Below are positions 53,298 through 61,861 of a DNA stretch of 64,000 nt, piece by piece. Source of the DNA: Planctomycetota bacterium (GTDB lineage: Bacteria; Planctomycetota; UBA1135; GCA-002686595); NCBI GenBank assembly GCA_029259635.1, contig JAJDEU010000003.1, positions 1-64,000 of the forward strand, given 5' to 3'. How positions within the stretch are numbered: position 1 is the first letter of the stretch; every line of letters begins with the position of its first letter. A program made the position numbers and the translations under genes. The notes beneath the pieces were generated by a model. The model was given only the letters and a program-made list of their open reading frames with translations, had not been told where the DNA came from and did no database searches.

Positions 53298-53550
53298 TCG
53301 AGGACGATATTCTTCGAGAGGAAGGGGTTGGATTCGTTCGCCTTTTCACGGAAACGGGCTTCTAGCAGCTCGCTCTCGGGAAGAGCCGAAGAATAGGCGA
53401 AATAGGTTAACTGGGCCGTTCTAGACCGGCAAGCCGTGGAGCCGGAGTTCGACCACTCCTTCGAAGTTTGAGGAGGTCGGAAGCCGCCCGTCGTTGGAGC
53501 ACTACGCAGGTTGGCCGAGTGCCGGAGGGCTTGCGAGAGCGGGGGCGGCT

Positions 53551-54387
53551 CTATTCGTCGGAGCCCGAGTCGGACTCGTCGATCAAGTCCTCCCCCTCCA
53601 AGCCGCGCTGCTCCTCCTCCGAGACACCCTGAATCGGCGCGTCGAAGCTATGCCCGAGATAGACCTCGCGGACCTTGGGATCCGACACGAGCTCGTCGGG
53701 CACGCCCTCCTTGATGATGACGCCCTGGTGGATGATGTAGGCGCGATCCGTGCTCTGGAGTGTCTCGCGCACATTGTGGTCGGTGATCAGAATGCCGATG
53801 TCGCGCTCTCGCAGCTGCGCGATGATCTCCTGAATCTCCTGAACGGCAATCGGCGCCACTCCGGCGAACGGCTCGTCGAGTAGGAGCGCGCTGGGCTCAG
53901 TAGCCAGAGCTCGGCTAATCTCGAGTCGTCTGCGTTCACCGCCGGAGAGCGTGTCGGACATGCTGTCGGCGAGGGTGAGAATATCGAGCTCGTCCAAGAG
54001 CTCGTCCGCCCGCCGGTGCCGCTCCTTGCGCGAGTAGGGCATCGCTTCGAGCACGGCGAGCACGTTATTGCGAACGCTTAGACCGCGAAAGATGCTCGGC
54101 TCCTGCGGCAGGTAACCCATTCCCGTCCGCGCGCGGACGTACATAGGCAGCTTGGTGCAGTCCTTCCCATCCAGCCAAATATTGCCCCGATCGGGCGTCT
54201 CCAAGCCGACCGTCATCCGGAAGGTGGTGGTTTTGCCGGCCCCGTTCGATCCGAGCAACCCCACGATTTCGCCCGCCATTACGTGAAAAGAGACGCCGTC
54301 GACCACGCGACGGCCTTTGAAAGCTTTGACGAGCCCTTCCACTTCGAGAAGAGAACTGCGGGAGTCGGTTTGCGATCGAGTGGCCAT
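53551..54387 (-). CDS. lptB: LPS export ABC ATPase LptB
   Basis: This 278-aa protein powers lipopolysaccharide extraction from the inner membrane. Motifs are Walker A (LLGSNGAGKTTTF), signature (LSGGERRRLEISRALA), Walker B (ALLLDEPFAGVAP) and switch His (ILITDHNVRET). The PMYVRARTGMGYLPQEPSIF Q-loop segment is characteristic of LptB. The C-terminal 30 residues are acidic and extend the normal protein. ATG 54387 is used; the frame continuing to 54450 is not needed. Its presence shows a diderm cell with LPS-like lipids. Confidence 0.93.
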   Translation of the reverse strand: MATRSQTDSRSSLLEVEGLVKAFKGRRVVDGVSFHVMAGEIVGLLGSNGAGKTTTFRMTVGLETPDRGNIWLDGKDCTKLPMYVRARTGMGYLPQEPSIFRGLSVRNNVLAVLEAMPYSRKERHRRADELLDELDILTLADSMSDTLSGGERRRLEISRALATEPSALLLDEPFAGVAPIAVQEIQEIIAQLRERDIGILITDHNVRETLQSTDRAYIIHQGVIIKEGVPDELVSDPKVREVYLGHSFDAPIQGVSEEEQRGLEGEDLIDESDSGSDE

Positions 54388-54572
54388 GGATGCGAGGCAG
54401 TCTAGCGGGTACGGGAGGCGAGTTCCCGTCTGTGGATAACTCGTGCACAACTGGGGAAAACTCGAATGGAGTCCTCTTCGGAGGTCAGGTTCACGAGCGG
54501 GCGTTTTTGTGCGGTTCGGCGGGGCAAGTCGCGGTTGGATTTAAAATAGGGGTGGCAAGTCCTTACGAGCAC

Positions 54573-54746
54573 ATGCCTTCGAAACGAACTCTCAAATGGA
54601 TTAGGCGGTCGAGTCTAGACCCGGGGGAAATCCTCGATCTCGGGACGGACATTTCCGGGGTTTCGGAGCGAGGATGGAGACGCGCAACTCTTGTGGAGAA
54701 CGAAATCGTATTCGGAGCCTATTCCGCGTCCATAATCGAGCATTAG
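54573..54746 (+). CDS. Possible small basic protein
   Basis: A 57-codon frame (MPSKRTLKWIRRSSLDPGEI start) ends by overlapping the stop end of the opposite-strand signal peptidase gene by 4 bp. A TTGGAT..TAAAAT promoter-like sequence lies 25-45 bp upstream. No family is recognised and there is no clear ribosome binding site, so it may be non-coding. Confidence 0.25.
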   Translation: MPSKRTLKWIRRSSLDPGEILDLGTDISGVSERGWRRATLVENEIVFGAYSASIIEH

Positions 54747-56158
54747 TGGAGCCAGCCCAGCCGCCAGATGCCCATGGAGGGCTTCATCGGCCAAAAGACG
54801 GCGAGCGCCCGCCCGCGAATCAGGGCTCTCGGAACCGTGGGTTGCCGGAGACGGCCCGTTTGTCGAGCACTCTTCTCTAGTTGATGCCTCTCTCCCCATT
54901 CATCCCGGAAGAACTGCGCGGGTTCTCCATCCCGATCAACTCCCGGTGCGGGGTTCTCACCTTGAGGGCGGTAGTTGCCCTTCATCGTTCGAGTCTCGCC
55001 GTCCTCGGTTTTCCATTCATAGGAAGCGGCCACCCACTCGCGGCTATCCGCGGACGCCTGCGTGTTGTCGCCCATCATGAAGTAGTGGCCGAGCGGGATC
55101 GGTGTGCTCTCGCCGACGGTGAGGCCTTTGAGGTAATAGACATCACGCGAGACTTGTACGTCCGCAAAGTCGGCGCCTTCCCCGACAACTCTGAGGTCGA
55201 CGGCTGACGATTGATTCGCGACGGCAGCGATGTCGAGCTCGCACAACCACTCGCCATCGATCTCCAATGTGAGACGATCGTCGAAGTTCTGCGCGGCAAA
55301 GCGAATCGATGAGCCCGCCGATAGTTGCCACTCTTCGCCTTCTACGGTTGCGAGTGGTGTGCCGTCCGTTGTGACTTGTGCCTTGCTAGCGTCCGCTCGC
55401 GCATGAACTTCGATACGCGGTTTCGCGGAAGAGTCGGCGCCGGGGCCGGGGAGAATATACCGGTATTCGGACTCTCCTTCCGAAAGGATCGCGATGACTT
55501 TCCGGCAGTCGGGGAGAGCGGTGACTTCGGCTTCGAAACGCAAGTCACCAACGGGCTTCGTGGAGAACCGAGCGCCGGTAGACGCTCGCACGGCGTCGGG
55601 ATAACCATCGAAGTACGCGTTGTAGATTGAATCCTTCTCCGGGCGGAACCGGGCAGTTCCGTCCTTGCGTGCCAAGATCTCTCGCCCAGTCATCTTCCAA
55701 CTCTCGCCTCCACTCTGCGCTCGCCAGCTTGAGAGCTCCGGTTCATCGAGATCGATCGCTTTCCACATCTCGTCCTGAACGGGCTTCGGCCGGAAGGGGA
55801 TCTTCCACTCCTCCGTCTCCGAGCTGCGCACCCACAGGTCGCCGTTCTCCATGCGAATCTCTTCGCCGGGCATCCCGACCAGGCGTTTCACCATGTTGCG
55901 AGAGCGCTCGATCGGATGCTTGAACACCACGATCTCCCAGCGCTTCGGGTCGCGCAGGTGAAACGAAAACTTGTCGACGACCACTCGATCGGAGAGCCCG
56001 TTCTCGGGCATGCCCATCATCGTCGGCTGCATCGACGGACTCGGAATTCGACTGATCTCCAAGAGGAAGGCTTTGAAGATCATGGCCAAGACGATGGCGC
56101 CGACCAGAGTCTCGATGTTGTCCCGCCAGGGGTGCTTGCGCGCTTTTTTGTCCTTCAT
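54743..56158 (-). CDS. lepB: Signal peptidase I with large inserted domain (copy 1)
   Basis: This 471-aa protein is about twice the normal length. The catalytic Ser lies in IPSPSMQPT (Ser42), the general base Lys in MVKRLVGMPGE, and the conserved box in GDNTQASADSRE. Between the Lys box and the GDN box lies an extra beta-rich region of roughly 230 residues (VEGEEWQLSAGSSIRFAA, LTLEIDGEWLCEL), which resembles a LamG-like sandwich. The N-terminal helix anchors it in the inner membrane, with the active site outside. A second, same-length paralogue follows upstream. Confidence 0.9.
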   Translation of the reverse strand: MKDKKARKHPWRDNIETLVGAIVLAMIFKAFLLEISRIPSPSMQPTMMGMPENGLSDRVVVDKFSFHLRDPKRWEIVVFKHPIERSRNMVKRLVGMPGEEIRMENGDLWVRSSETEEWKIPFRPKPVQDEMWKAIDLDEPELSSWRAQSGGESWKMTGREILARKDGTARFRPEKDSIYNAYFDGYPDAVRASTGARFSTKPVGDLRFEAEVTALPDCRKVIAILSEGESEYRYILPGPGADSSAKPRIEVHARADASKAQVTTDGTPLATVEGEEWQLSAGSSIRFAAQNFDDRLTLEIDGEWLCELDIAAVANQSSAVDLRVVGEGADFADVQVSRDVYYLKGLTVGESTPIPLGHYFMMGDNTQASADSREWVAASYEWKTEDGETRTMKGNYRPQGENPAPGVDRDGEPAQFFRDEWGERHQLEKSARQTGRLRQPTVPRALIRGRALAVFWPMKPSMGIWRLGWLH

Positions 56159-56313
56159 CGGTGGCGGTTCGTGTCTCGGATGGCGAGCCGGAGTGGGCGG
56201 GGGAGCTGCTTACCCGATGAGATTCTCTATTCTGGAGAATCCAGGTGGGAAAGCGCGCGGGAGTATGACGAATTGGGAGCGATCTCTCCCGGATGAATTC
56301 GTCCTTGCCGGAA

Positions 56314-57729
56314 TCAGTGGATCCAGCCCCAGCGATAGCGACCATTGATCGGATCGAGCGGCCAGAAGACAGCGAAGGCTCGGCCCAGAATGAGCTCACG
56401 CGGAACGAAGGAGGCTGTCTCGTAACTCAGCTTCTTCGCGTCGGTCTGCTTCAAGCGGTACCGTTCGCCCCACTCGTCGCGCATGTAGATGATCGGTCCC
56501 TCGGGGTCGCCCGCATCGATGTAGGGATTGAGATTGTTGCGCTCAAAACTCCCGCGCAACACGCGCTCAATGCCCGTCTCCGGATCGGTGACCTGATAGC
56601 GAGCGAAAGTCCACTCGCGGCTGTCGCTGGAGTTCTGCGTATTGTCGCCCATCATGAAGTAATTGCCCTCCGGAATACGCGTCTCGGACACCTTGGCGTG
56701 ATGGGAGGTGTAATAGATGTCGCGCGAGAGCATCAGCTCGTCAAAGTCCGCGCCACCTCCGTGAACGGCGATTCTCACCGATGAGTTTTGGTCCTCGGCG
56801 GGATCGATCTCGAGCGAGCAAACAACTTCGCCGTCGATGTCGAGCTCGAGCAGGTCATCCAGGTTCTGCACGCCGAACTGAACGGACTGGCCGTCGGGCA
56901 GGCGGTAAGGAGTCTCGGCTCCGCTCGACGGATACTCCCGATCGAAACCCCGACTCTCAACGCGAATCGTTGGCACTTCACCGGGAGGCGCAAGGGGACC
57001 CGGAATTCGAAATGTAAAGGTCCTCGGTCCTTCGGTCAGAGAGAGCTCGATGGCTTTGCAATCGGGAAGCGCGCGAACGGTTCCCTCGAGCCGCAGGTCG
57101 GAAACTGGATAGGTTCCGGAGTCTTGATGGACGAACGGGATCAGCGGAAGGACGGAGTCGGGATAGCCATGGTTGTAGACGTCCATGATCGAACCGTCGC
57201 CCGGGCGGTAGTCGGCGCTACCGGAGCCACGCGCGACGAGCTTGCGACCGGTGGCTTGCCAGTTCTTCGAGTTCGTACTCCAGCTGGAGTGCTCGGGTTC
57301 GTCGCGAACGAGGTGCTTCCAAGTCTCGCGCTGGACCTCACGCGAGCGCCGCGGAATTCTCCACGGCTCCGCTTCCGTGGCGCGTTGCCAGAGATCTCCA
57401 TTGTGAATTCGAAAGTACTCGCCGGGCATGCCGACGACGCGCTTCACGAAATTCTTCGCGTGGTTCAGGGGGTAGCGAAAGATCACGACCTCGAATCGTT
57501 CCGGGTCGCGAAAGTGGAATGAGAATTTGTCCGCGAGGATGCGGTCTTTGATGATGCCCTTGCTCGAGACGTGACCGATGAGGGTCGGCTGCATGGACCC
57601 CGACGGGATCTGATAGGCCTCGACCATGAACAGCTTCAGGAAGAGCGCCATGATCACGGCCATCGTCATGGCTTCAATATTCTCGCGCCAGGGCGCCGAT
57701 AGCTCGTGCGTTGTTTTCGCGCCGGACAT
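56314..57729 (-). CDS. lepB: Signal peptidase I with large inserted domain (copy 2)
   Basis: This 471-aa paralogue of the downstream gene has the same design: Ser45 in IPSGSMQPT, Lys in FVKRVVGMPGE, and the box GDNTQNSSDSREW, with a large beta-rich insert between them. Sequence identity between copies is clear around the active site and C-terminus (ALIRGRALAVFWP versus ELILGRAFAVFWP) but moderate in the insert. It lies 2 bp after lepA on the same strand, matching the common lepA-lepB order, so this copy is likely the ancestral one. Confidence 0.92.
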   Translation of the reverse strand: MSGAKTTHELSAPWRENIEAMTMAVIMALFLKLFMVEAYQIPSGSMQPTLIGHVSSKGIIKDRILADKFSFHFRDPERFEVVIFRYPLNHAKNFVKRVVGMPGEYFRIHNGDLWQRATEAEPWRIPRRSREVQRETWKHLVRDEPEHSSWSTNSKNWQATGRKLVARGSGSADYRPGDGSIMDVYNHGYPDSVLPLIPFVHQDSGTYPVSDLRLEGTVRALPDCKAIELSLTEGPRTFTFRIPGPLAPPGEVPTIRVESRGFDREYPSSGAETPYRLPDGQSVQFGVQNLDDLLELDIDGEVVCSLEIDPAEDQNSSVRIAVHGGGADFDELMLSRDIYYTSHHAKVSETRIPEGNYFMMGDNTQNSSDSREWTFARYQVTDPETGIERVLRGSFERNNLNPYIDAGDPEGPIIYMRDEWGERYRLKQTDAKKLSYETASFVPRELILGRAFAVFWPLDPINGRYRWGWIH

Positions 57730-57731
57730 CT

Positions 57732-59561
57732 CTACTTCCCGCCCGACTTTCCGGACGGCTTGCTATCCGCCGTGCTGCCGAGCACCGACAGGAATGCCTT
57801 CTGCGGAATCTCCACGCTTCCGATCTGGCGCATGCGCCGCTTTCCGGCCTTCTGCTTCTCGAGCAGCTTGCGCTTGCGGGAAATGTCGCCGCCATAACAC
57901 TTCGCAGTGACGTCCTTGCGCAGGGCGGCGATGCTCTCGCGCGCAATAATTCTGCTGCCCACGGCCGCCTGGAGCGGAACCTCGAACATGTGCCGCGGAA
58001 TTTCTTTGCGAAGCTTTTTGATCACTCCACGGCCGCGAACTTCAGCTTGGTCTTTGTGGATGATTGATGAGAGCGCGTCAACCTCGTCGCGGTTCACCAG
58101 AATGCGGAGCTTCACCAGCTCGTCCTGTTTGAACCCGGTCAGCTCGTAGTTCAACGTTCCGTAACCCCGCGTGCTCGACTTCAGCTTGTCGTAGAAGTCG
58201 TAGATGATCTCGGCCAGCGGTACGTCGTAGGTCAGTTGCACGCGCGTCTCGGACAGGTACTCCTGACGAACGTAAATGCCGCGGTGATCGTTGCAGATCT
58301 GCATCATGACGCCGACGTACTCGTCGGGAATCAGAATGGTCACTCGCGCGATGGGTTCGAGGAGCTTCTCAAACTTGTCAGGCTCAGGAAGTTGTCCCGG
58401 CGAGTGAATCTCTTGCTGAGTGCCGTTCGCCAACTCGATCATGTACGTGACGGTGGGGGCGGTCTGGATCATGTCCATGTCGTGCTCGCGCTCTAGGCGC
58501 TGTTGCACGATCTCCATATGGAGCAGCCCCAAGAATCCACAGCGGAACCCGAAACCCAGCGCGTCCGAGGTCACCGGTTCAAAGCAGAGCGACGAGTCCG
58601 AGAGACAGAGCGTCTCCAGCGCTTCGCGCAAACTCTCAAAGTCACCCGCCGCTGTCGGATAGAAGTCGGCGTAGACCATGTGCGTCGGCTCGCGGTAGCC
58701 GGGCAGCATCTCGACCTCCGGACCCTTCGAGTGGGTCATCGTGTCGCCGACCTTCACATCGCCAAGCGCTTTGATGTTGGAGATGAAGTAGCCCACCTCG
58801 CCGGCACTGAGGACTCCGGTCTTGGTCATCTTCGGTCGGAACGCACCGACTTCGACGGCATCGAAGACTTTGCCCGAGCCCATCATCACGATCTTGTCGC
58901 CTTTCGCGATCGTTCCGGCGACGACTCGCAAGTAGACAATGATGCCGCGGAACTCGTCGTAGACCGCGTCGAAGATCAGCGCCTGCAGGGGAGCCTCGGG
59001 ATCGCCATCCGGTGCGGGCATGCGCTCGATGACGGCGTCGAGCACTTCCTTCACACCCATTCCGGTCTTTGCGGAGACCGGCAAAGCGTCCGTCGCGTCG
59101 ATGCCGATCGAGGTCTCGATCTCCTGCGCGACTTCGTCCGGGCGAGCATGCACAAGGTCGAGTTTGTTGAGCACCGGGACGATGGCTAAATCGCCTTCGA
59201 CCGCGAGGTAGGCATTGGCGACGGTCTGTGCGGCGACGCCTTGCGCAGCGTCAACGAGTAAGAGCGCGCCTTCGCACGCTTGCAGGCTCTTCTCGACTTC
59301 GTAGTGAAAGTCGACGTGACCCGGCGTGTCGATCAAGTTGAGCTGGTACTTCTCGCCTTTGTATTCGTGAAAGATCGTTACCGCGCGAGCTTTGATCGTG
59401 ATGCCGCGTTCGCGCTCGAGCTCCATGTCGTCGAGGATCTGAGCGCGCATGTCGCGCTTCTCGACAGAGCCGGTGACTTCGAGCATTCGATCCGCCAGCG
59501 TCGACTTGCCATGGTCGATGTGCGCGATGATCGAAAAGTTGCGAATGTGCTTGGGATCCAA
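57732..59561 (-). CDS. lepA: Elongation factor 4 (LepA)
   Basis: This 609-aa GTPase back-translocates or stabilises stalled ribosomes. The GTPase motifs are IAHIDHGKSTLADRM, DTPGHVDF and LNKLDLV. The C-terminal RNA-binding domain includes ECYGGDISRKRKLLEKQKAG-like residues (CYGGDISRKRK), the hallmark of LepA. Length is normal with a slightly extended Lys-rich end. It is 2 bp before a lepB gene and 38 bp after rdgB. Confidence 0.97.
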   Translation of the reverse strand: MDPKHIRNFSIIAHIDHGKSTLADRMLEVTGSVEKRDMRAQILDDMELERERGITIKARAVTIFHEYKGEKYQLNLIDTPGHVDFHYEVEKSLQACEGALLLVDAAQGVAAQTVANAYLAVEGDLAIVPVLNKLDLVHARPDEVAQEIETSIGIDATDALPVSAKTGMGVKEVLDAVIERMPAPDGDPEAPLQALIFDAVYDEFRGIIVYLRVVAGTIAKGDKIVMMGSGKVFDAVEVGAFRPKMTKTGVLSAGEVGYFISNIKALGDVKVGDTMTHSKGPEVEMLPGYREPTHMVYADFYPTAAGDFESLREALETLCLSDSSLCFEPVTSDALGFGFRCGFLGLLHMEIVQQRLEREHDMDMIQTAPTVTYMIELANGTQQEIHSPGQLPEPDKFEKLLEPIARVTILIPDEYVGVMMQICNDHRGIYVRQEYLSETRVQLTYDVPLAEIIYDFYDKLKSSTRGYGTLNYELTGFKQDELVKLRILVNRDEVDALSSIIHKDQAEVRGRGVIKKLRKEIPRHMFEVPLQAAVGSRIIARESIAALRKDVTAKCYGGDISRKRKLLEKQKAGKRRMRQIGSVEIPQKAFLSVLGSTADSKPSGKSGGK

Positions 59562-59598
59562 GGTGCGAACCTGTCGGTGGTCTACGTGGGAGAGCCGG

Positions 59599-60258
59599 TT
59601 AGACGTGCGGTGCGTTGTCGGTGGGCGGACTGTCGAAAAGTACGCTGGCGAGCTGACGAACGGCGCGTCCGCGATGGCTCACACTCGCTTTTTCGTCGGT
59701 GGTGAGCTCAGCAAAGCTTCGACCGGTAACCGCGAGTCCGGGTTCGGCGAACTCGAAGAGCGGGTCGTATCCGAAGTCTCGGTCGCCACGGCGCTCGAAG
59801 AGAATCTGGCCGCGTACGCTGCCTTCAACTGCGGCGATTACCGTTCCGTCCGAATTCACGAGTGCGAGTGCACAGACGAAGCGCGCTCCGCGATGTTCGC
59901 CGGCGACTCCCTCAAGCTCCGCGAGCAGTTTTTCGTTGTTCCGATCATCGTCGCAGGGCTCACCTGCGAAGCGCGCGGAGCGCACGCCCGGCGCTCCGCC
60001 CAGCGCGTCGACCTCCAAGCCCGAGTCATCCGCGAGCGCGATCATTCCCGTGCTCGCGGCAGCGGCTTGCGCCTTTTTGATCGCGTTGCCCGCGAAGGTC
60101 GGGCGGTCTTCATCGACATCCGCCAAGCCGCCGACACTGGATGGATCGACGATCTCAATTCCAAGCGGCGCCAAGAGGAGCTGAAACTCGCGCTGTTTCT
60201 TGGGGTTCCCGCTGGCGAGCAGAATGCGCTTCAACTCCGTTTTGTTCTCGGTGGTCAC
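59599..60258 (-). CDS. rdgB: XTP/dITP diphosphatase (RdgB/HAM1 family)
   Basis: This 219-aa enzyme removes non-canonical purine nucleotides. Motifs are LLASGNPKKQREF (substrate phosphate site), ADDSGLEVDALGGAPGV and GDRDFGYDPLFEF. The start overlaps the rph stop by ATGA (60255..60258); the rph-rdgB pair is widely conserved. A C-terminal extension of about 15 residues (LFDSPPTDNAPHV) is not part of the core. Confidence 0.95.
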   Translation of the reverse strand: MTTENKTELKRILLASGNPKKQREFQLLLAPLGIEIVDPSSVGGLADVDEDRPTFAGNAIKKAQAAAASTGMIALADDSGLEVDALGGAPGVRSARFAGEPCDDDRNNEKLLAELEGVAGEHRGARFVCALALVNSDGTVIAAVEGSVRGQILFERRGDRDFGYDPLFEFAEPGLAVTGRSFAELTTDEKASVSHRGRAVRQLASVLFDSPPTDNAPHV

Positions 60259-61010
60259 TGCTCTGGAGCCGATTCGAGCGCAGCTTGTTGAAGTTCGAAG
60301 ATGCGACGAATTCCGGCCTCGCCGCGCTCGAGCATGGTGTCCAAGAGTTGCCGCGAGAAAGTGGCGCCCTCGGCGGACCCTTGAATCTCGACGAACTCAC
60401 CCTTGCCGGTCATGACGAGGTTCATGTCGACGTCGGCGTCTCGATCTTCGAGGTAGCACAGGTCAACGACGGCTTCGCCACTGACGACTCCGACCGATAC
60501 CGAGCCGAGCTGAGTGGTGAGCGGCCACGCTCGCAATTTGCGTTTGTCGCTGAGCGACTTGAGGAGGTCATAGAGCGCGACGTAGGCGCCGGTGATCGAC
60601 GCGGTTCGGGTTCCGCCATCGGCTTGGAGTACATCGCAGTCGATCCAGATCGTGCGCTCGCCCAACAAGTCGAAGTCGATGATCGCTCGAAGTGAGCGAC
60701 CGATAAGGCGCTGAATTTCGACCGAGCGACCGTCCACGCGACCGCGGTCGCGGCTCTTGCGTTGCTTCGTCGAGGAGGGCAGCATCGAGTACTCGGCGGT
60801 CAGCCAACCGCGCCCTTTGCCTTGCAGAAAGGAGGGCACCCCGTCGGTGACCATCGCGGTGCAGAGAACGCGGGTCTCACCGAAGGAGACCTGGACGGAG
60901 CCCGGCGTCGAGTTCGTAAATTGTCGGTCGAACCGGACCTCGCGTAGGTCGCCGAGTTGGCGTCCGTCTAGGCGTTTGGTGGTCGATTCGGTGGCGTTCG
61001 TAGTGGTCAC
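60255..61010 (-). CDS. rph: Ribonuclease PH
   Basis: This 251-aa phosphorolytic exoribonuclease trims tRNA 3' ends. Motifs are GSVQVSFGETRVLCTAMV, GWLTAEYSMLPSST, and GRSLRAIIDFDLLGERTIWI. It has a short N-terminal Thr-rich extension. It precedes rdgB with ATGA overlap. The encoded enzyme should process tRNAs such as the tRNA-Val in this window. Confidence 0.96.
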   Translation of the reverse strand: MTTTNATESTTKRLDGRQLGDLREVRFDRQFTNSTPGSVQVSFGETRVLCTAMVTDGVPSFLQGKGRGWLTAEYSMLPSSTKQRKSRDRGRVDGRSVEIQRLIGRSLRAIIDFDLLGERTIWIDCDVLQADGGTRTASITGAYVALYDLLKSLSDKRKLRAWPLTTQLGSVSVGVVSGEAVVDLCYLEDRDADVDMNLVMTGKGEFVEIQGSAEGATFSRQLLDTMLERGEAGIRRIFELQQAALESAPEQ

Positions 61011-61094
61011 GCAGAGTCTCCAAGCGGGGAAAAAGGGGCGGCAGTATAGCAGCCCACAAGCAAAGTCAGTCCCCTCCCGGAGAGCCTTCGGCGC

Positions 61095-61847
61095 TCAGCT
61101 GGTTTTGAGGGCCTGAAGCGAGCGAACATGCTCGAGGGCATGCATCGTCTTTCGCTCACCTGCCTCCGTGAGAACGAGGCCCCCCTCGATGGTGAGGTCG
61201 GACAATCGCCCTTCGCGCATCTCAGAGCCGATCTGGATCGTGACTCGCTCGCCGCGCAAGCCGGTCTCGTCCAGGTACTCGGCGCCGAGGCCGGCCGGAA
61301 CTCGGTGCAGAGCATCGAGCCGGTGGCTGAGCTCTTCGAGGACCACTGCGGCGGCTCGCTCGATTCCGCCGTCGTAGCCTTGGAGCGCGAGGCTCGTCAC
61401 CGCGCGCTCGCGGAGTAGCTCCGTACTGAAGTCCCGCTGGGCGACATTGAGACCGATCCCGACCACGTAGATCGGGTCGCCCGGTTCGAGGCCGCGGGAT
61501 TCGACAAGGATGCCGGACAGTTTGGCGCCATCGACGACCACGTCGTTGGGCCAGTCGAGATGAGCGGAGGTGACGCCGAGGCGGCGAACAGCACCCGAGA
61601 TCGCGAGGCCGGAGAGCATCGTCAGTGCGACCGGTGAGAGCTGGGGAGGCCCGGGGCGTAGGATGAGGCTGAGGTAGAGCCCTTCATCGGGAGCGCTCTC
61701 CCAGGCTCGCCCGAGTCGCCCGCGGCCTTGGCTCTGCGAGCGCGCGATGTGGACGTCCCCGTGACGTCCGGTTCCATCCGCGAGTGCCGCGAAGGCACGC
61801 TCATTCGTCGAATCGACGACGTCGTGCCTGTGGATGTGAAGCTTCAG
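61095..61847 (-). CDS. birA: Biotin--[acetyl-CoA-carboxylase] ligase, apparently with non-ATG start
   Basis: The conserved N-terminal part (HDVVDSTNERAFAAL, SQGRGRLGRAWE, EGLYLSLILRPGPPQL) lies upstream of the first in-frame ATG at 61619. The frame extends through these motifs to the end of the sigma gene at 61862 without any ATG, GTG or TTG. A CTG at 61847 (giving KLHIHRHDVVD) is the most plausible start, for about 250 residues. The C-terminal half has DWPNDVVVDGAKLSGILVE and VVGIGLNV. There is no DNA-binding head, so it attaches biotin but should not repress. It is 14 bp after the sigma gene. Confidence 0.85.
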   Translation of the reverse strand: MKLHIHRHDVVDSTNERAFAALADGTGRHGDVHIARSQSQGRGRLGRAWESAPDEGLYLSLILRPGPPQLSPVALTMLSGLAISGAVRRLGVTSAHLDWPNDVVVDGAKLSGILVESRGLEPGDPIYVVGIGLNVAQRDFSTELLRERAVTSLALQGYDGGIERAAAVVLEELSHRLDALHRVPAGLGAEYLDETGLRGERVTIQIGSEMREGRLSDLTIEGGLVLTEAGERKTMHALEHVRSLQALKTS

Positions 61848-61861
61848 GACTCGCCCGGGTC

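Noticed and set aside
53401..53470. tRNA-like sequence with an amber-type loop (TTCTAGA)
   Set aside because: Only a 4-bp stem with 8-nt loop forms, and no acceptor or D-arm was found. The T-arm-like stretch has an 8-nt loop.
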